From positions 132,322,237 through 132,386,236 of the forward strand of contig NC_134101.1 of assembly GCF_000715075.1 (NCBI RefSeq): 64,000 nucleotides of DNA, in the 5' to 3' direction. Both the position numbers and the translations under genes were made by a program. This document shows, piece after piece, positions 61,601 to 64,000 of this stretch. The stretch's first letter is position 1, and every line of letters starts with the position of its first letter. The notes beneath the pieces were generated by a model. That model was not told the origin of the DNA. It worked only from the letters and a program-made list of their open reading frames with translations, and ran no database searches. This DNA is from Nicotiana tabacum (lineage: Eukaryota; Streptophyta; Magnoliopsida; Solanales; Solanaceae).

Positions 61601-62249
61601 TGTTCTCCAGGTGGGCGCCTGATTGCCAAAACTTTAACTGTATGCCCTTGTTCTCAAGGTGGGTGCCTGATTACCAAAACATGAACTGTATTCCCTTGTT
61701 ATCCAAGTGGGCGCCTGATTGCCGAAACTTGAACTGTATTCCCTTGTTCTACAGGTTGGTGCCTGATTGCCAAAACTTGAACTATATTCCCTTGTTCTCC
61801 AAGTGGGTGCCTGATTGCCGAAACTTGAAACTGTATTCCCTTGTTCTCCAGATTGGTGCCTGATTGCCTAAACTTGAACTGTATTACCTTTATCTCCAGG
61901 TGGGCATTTTATTGCCAAAATAGGTGGGCGTCTGATTGCCAAAACTTGAACTGTATTCCCTTGTTCTCCAGGTGGGCGCCTGATTGCCAAAACTTGAATT
62001 GTATTCTCTTATTCTCCAGGTGGGCGCCTGATTGCCGAAACTTTAAATGTATTCCCTTGTTCTCCAGGTGGGCGCCTGATTACCCAAACTTGAACTGTAT
62101 TCCCTTGTTCTCCAGGTTGGTTCCTGATTGCCAAACTTGAACTGTAATCCCTTGTCCTCCAAGTTGGTGCCTTATTGCCAAAACTTGAACTGTATTCCCT
62201 TGTTCTCCAGGTGGGTGCCTGATTACCAAAACTTGAACTGTATTCCCTA
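55681..62249. repeat. Segmental duplication in the array, offset 4410 bp
   Basis: About 55681-57839 corresponds to about 60091-62249. Marks at constant offset include 55958 and 60368, 56673 and 61083, 57157 and 61567, and 57718 and 62128. It is the longest offset seen. Inside it, 57670-58200 also matches 59898-60430 (offset 2228), so the region was built by several rounds of duplication. Confidence 0.85.
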
Positions 62250-64000
62250 TTTCTCCAGGTGGGCGCCTGATTGCCAAAACCTGAACTGTATTCCCTTGTT
62301 CTCCAAGTGGGCGCCTGATTGCCGAAACTTGAACTATATTCCCTTGTTCTCCAGGTGGGCGCCTGATTGCCAAAACTTGAATTGTATTCTCTTGTTCTCC
62401 AGGTGGGCGCCTGATTGCCGAAACTTTAAATGTATTCCCTTGTTCTCCAGGTGGGCGCCTGATTACCCAAACTTGAACTGTATTCCCTTGTTCTCCGGGT
62501 TGGTTCCTGATTGCCAAACTTGAACTGTAATCCCTTGTCCTCCAAGTTGGTGCCTTATTGCCAAAACTTGAACTGTATTCCCTTGTTCTCCAGGTGGGTG
62601 CCTGATTACCAAAACTTGAACTGTATTCCCTTGTTCTCCAGGTGGGCGCTTGATTGCCAAAACCTTAACTGTATTCCCTTGTTCTCCAAGTGGGCGCCTG
62701 ATTGCCGAAACTTGAACTGTATTTCCTTGTTCTCTAGGTGGGCGCCAGATTGCCAAAACTTGAACTGTATTCCCTTGTTCTCTAGGTAGGCGCCTGATTG
62801 CCAAAACTTGAACTCTATTCCCTAGTTCTCCAGGTGGGCGCCTGATTGCCAAAACTTGAATTGTATTTTTTGCTCTCCAAGTGGGCGCTTGATTGCTGAA
62901 ATTTTAACTGTATTCCCTTGTTCTCCCGGTGGGCGCCTGATTGCTAAAACATTAACTATATTCCCTTGTTCTCCAGGTGGGTGCCTGATTGCCAAAACAT
63001 TAATTGTATTTCCTTGTTCTCTAATTAGGCGCCTGATTGCCAAAACTTTAACTATATGCCATTGTTCTCTAGGTGGGCGCCTGATTGCCCAAACTTGAAC
63101 TGTTTTCCCTTATTCTCCAGGTGTGAGCCTGATTGCTGAAACTTGAACTGTATTCCCTTGTTCTCCTGGTGGGTGCCTAATTACCGAAACTTGAACTGTA
63201 TTCCCTTGTTCTCCAGGTGGGCGCCTGGTTGCCGAAACTTGAAACTGTTTTCCCTTGTTCTCCATGTGGGCGCCTGATTGCCGAAACTTGAACTATATTC
63301 CATTGTTCTCTAGGTTGGTGCCTGATTGCCAAAACTTGAACTGTATTCCCTTGTTCTCCAGGTGGGCGCCTGATTGCCAAAACTGGAATTGTATTCCCTT
63401 GTTCTCCAGGTGGGCGCCTGATTGCCATAACATGAATTGTATTCCCTTGTTCTTTAGGTGGGCACCCGATTTCCAAAACTTAATTGTGTTCTCTTGTTCT
63501 CTAGGTGGGCGACGGATTGCCGAAAATTTAATTGTATTCCCTTGTTCTCCAGGTGGGCGCCTCATTGCCAAAACTTTAACTGTATTCCCTTGTTCTCCAA
63601 GTAGGCGCCTGATTGCCAAAACTTGAACTGTATTCTTTTGTTCTCCAGGTGGGTGCCTGATTGCCAAAACATTAATTGTATTTCCTTGTTCTCTAGTTGG
63701 GCGCCTGATTGCCAAAACTTTAACTGTATTCCCTTGTTCTCAGGTTTGTGCCTAGTTGCCAAAACATTAATTGTATTTCCTTATTCTCTAGTTGGTCGCC
63801 TGATTGCCAAAACTTTAACTGTATTCCCTTGTTCTCAGGTGGGTGCCTAGTTGCCAAAACTTTAACAGTATTCCCTTGTTCTCCAGGTGGGCTCCTGATT
63901 GCCAAAACTTTAACTGTATGCCCTTGTTCTCTAGGTGGGTGCCTAATTGCCCAAACTTGAACTATTTTCCCTTGTTCTCCAGGTGTGCACCTGATTGCTG

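Larger units (their letters stand above)
13809..64000. repeat. 48-bp satellite array, about 50.2 kb, continues past window end
   Basis: Head-to-tail units occur without interruption from the LTR border to the last base. One unit contains CTTGAACTGTATTCCC, then TTGTTCTCCAGG, then TGGGCGCCTGATTGCCAAAA. It is 48 bp with 50% GC and contains one CpG. About 1045 units fit the length. Frequent variants are GTGCC, GCACC or GCATC for GCGCC; TTTAAC or TTGAAT for TTGAAC; TCTAGG or TCCATG for TCCAGG; and GCCGAAA or GCCCAAA for GCCAAAA. There is a 47-bp subfamily (CCAAACTTGAACTGTAATCC) and a 24-bp half unit. No gene, RNA gene, transposon or non-satellite island was found inside. Long ORFs on both strands follow from the 16-codon period and are not genes. 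No function is known; a centromeric, pericentromeric or knob location is plausible but unproven. Confidence 0.97.

Noticed and set aside
13809..64000. CRISPR array or other spacer-containing repeat
   Set aside because: Units abut directly with no unique spacers between conserved repeats, and the flanking retrotransposons are of plant type.
13809..64000. Telomeric repeat, rDNA spacer, tRNA or rRNA genes in the array
   Set aside because: No TTTAGGG runs, rRNA segments or tRNA-like sequences were seen; all of it fits the 48-bp monomer.

Overview
This window is plant nuclear heterochromatin with no host gene. About 13.8 kb of LTR-retrotransposon sequence lies on the left. About 50.2 kb of uninterrupted short-period tandem repeat fills the rest up to the right edge. 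The plant call rests on Ty3/gypsy gag-pol sequence, 1.05-kb LTRs with TGATA/TATCA ends, and a primer-binding site TGGTATCAGAGC that matches the 3' end of plant initiator-Met tRNA. The species cannot be told from the sequence.

Left part (1-13808). Two copies of one Ty3/gypsy family lie in a nested, head-to-head arrangement. Element B is on the minus strand; its 3' LTR is cut by the left window edge and its 5' LTR ends at 13808. It is split inside its integrase zinc-binding region by element A (plus strand, 1796-8776). Element A is structurally complete: two LTRs, PBS, gag-pol, polypurine tract, and a perfect AAAGT target-site duplication at 1791-1795 and 8777-8781. Both are dead copies. A has a nonsense codon after the protease motif and two single-base deletions in the protease-RT linker. 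B has an 8-bp deletion in gag, two nonsense codons in RNase H and a 28-bp deletion in integrase. Two further lesions are shared by both: a TAA codon inside RT and a +1 base right after the second catalytic Asp of integrase. The source element therefore probably carried them already. The pol frame of B runs on about 90 codons into its 3' LTR. By eye the LTR pair of A differs by about 1% and that of B by nearly 3%, which agrees with the nesting order.

Right part (13809-64000). Directly at the end of B's 5' LTR begins an array of a 48-bp monomer, roughly 1045 units, without any other sequence inside. Key monomer motifs are TTCTCCAGGTGGGCGCC and GATTGCCAAAACTTGAAC. Because 48 is 16 codons and the consensus has few stops, one plus frame and all three minus frames stay open over long stretches, so almost all long ORFs here are artefacts. 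The array has rich internal order: a 47-bp subfamily, 72-bp composites carrying an extra 24-bp half unit, recurring cassettes of marked units, and segmental tandem duplications with offsets of 286, 575, 815, 1007, 2038, 2102, 2467, 3209, 3473 and 4410 bp. The only CpG of the consensus is the most variable site (CG, TG, CA), as expected for a methylated satellite. B inserted into this array, so more of the satellite should lie left of the window.
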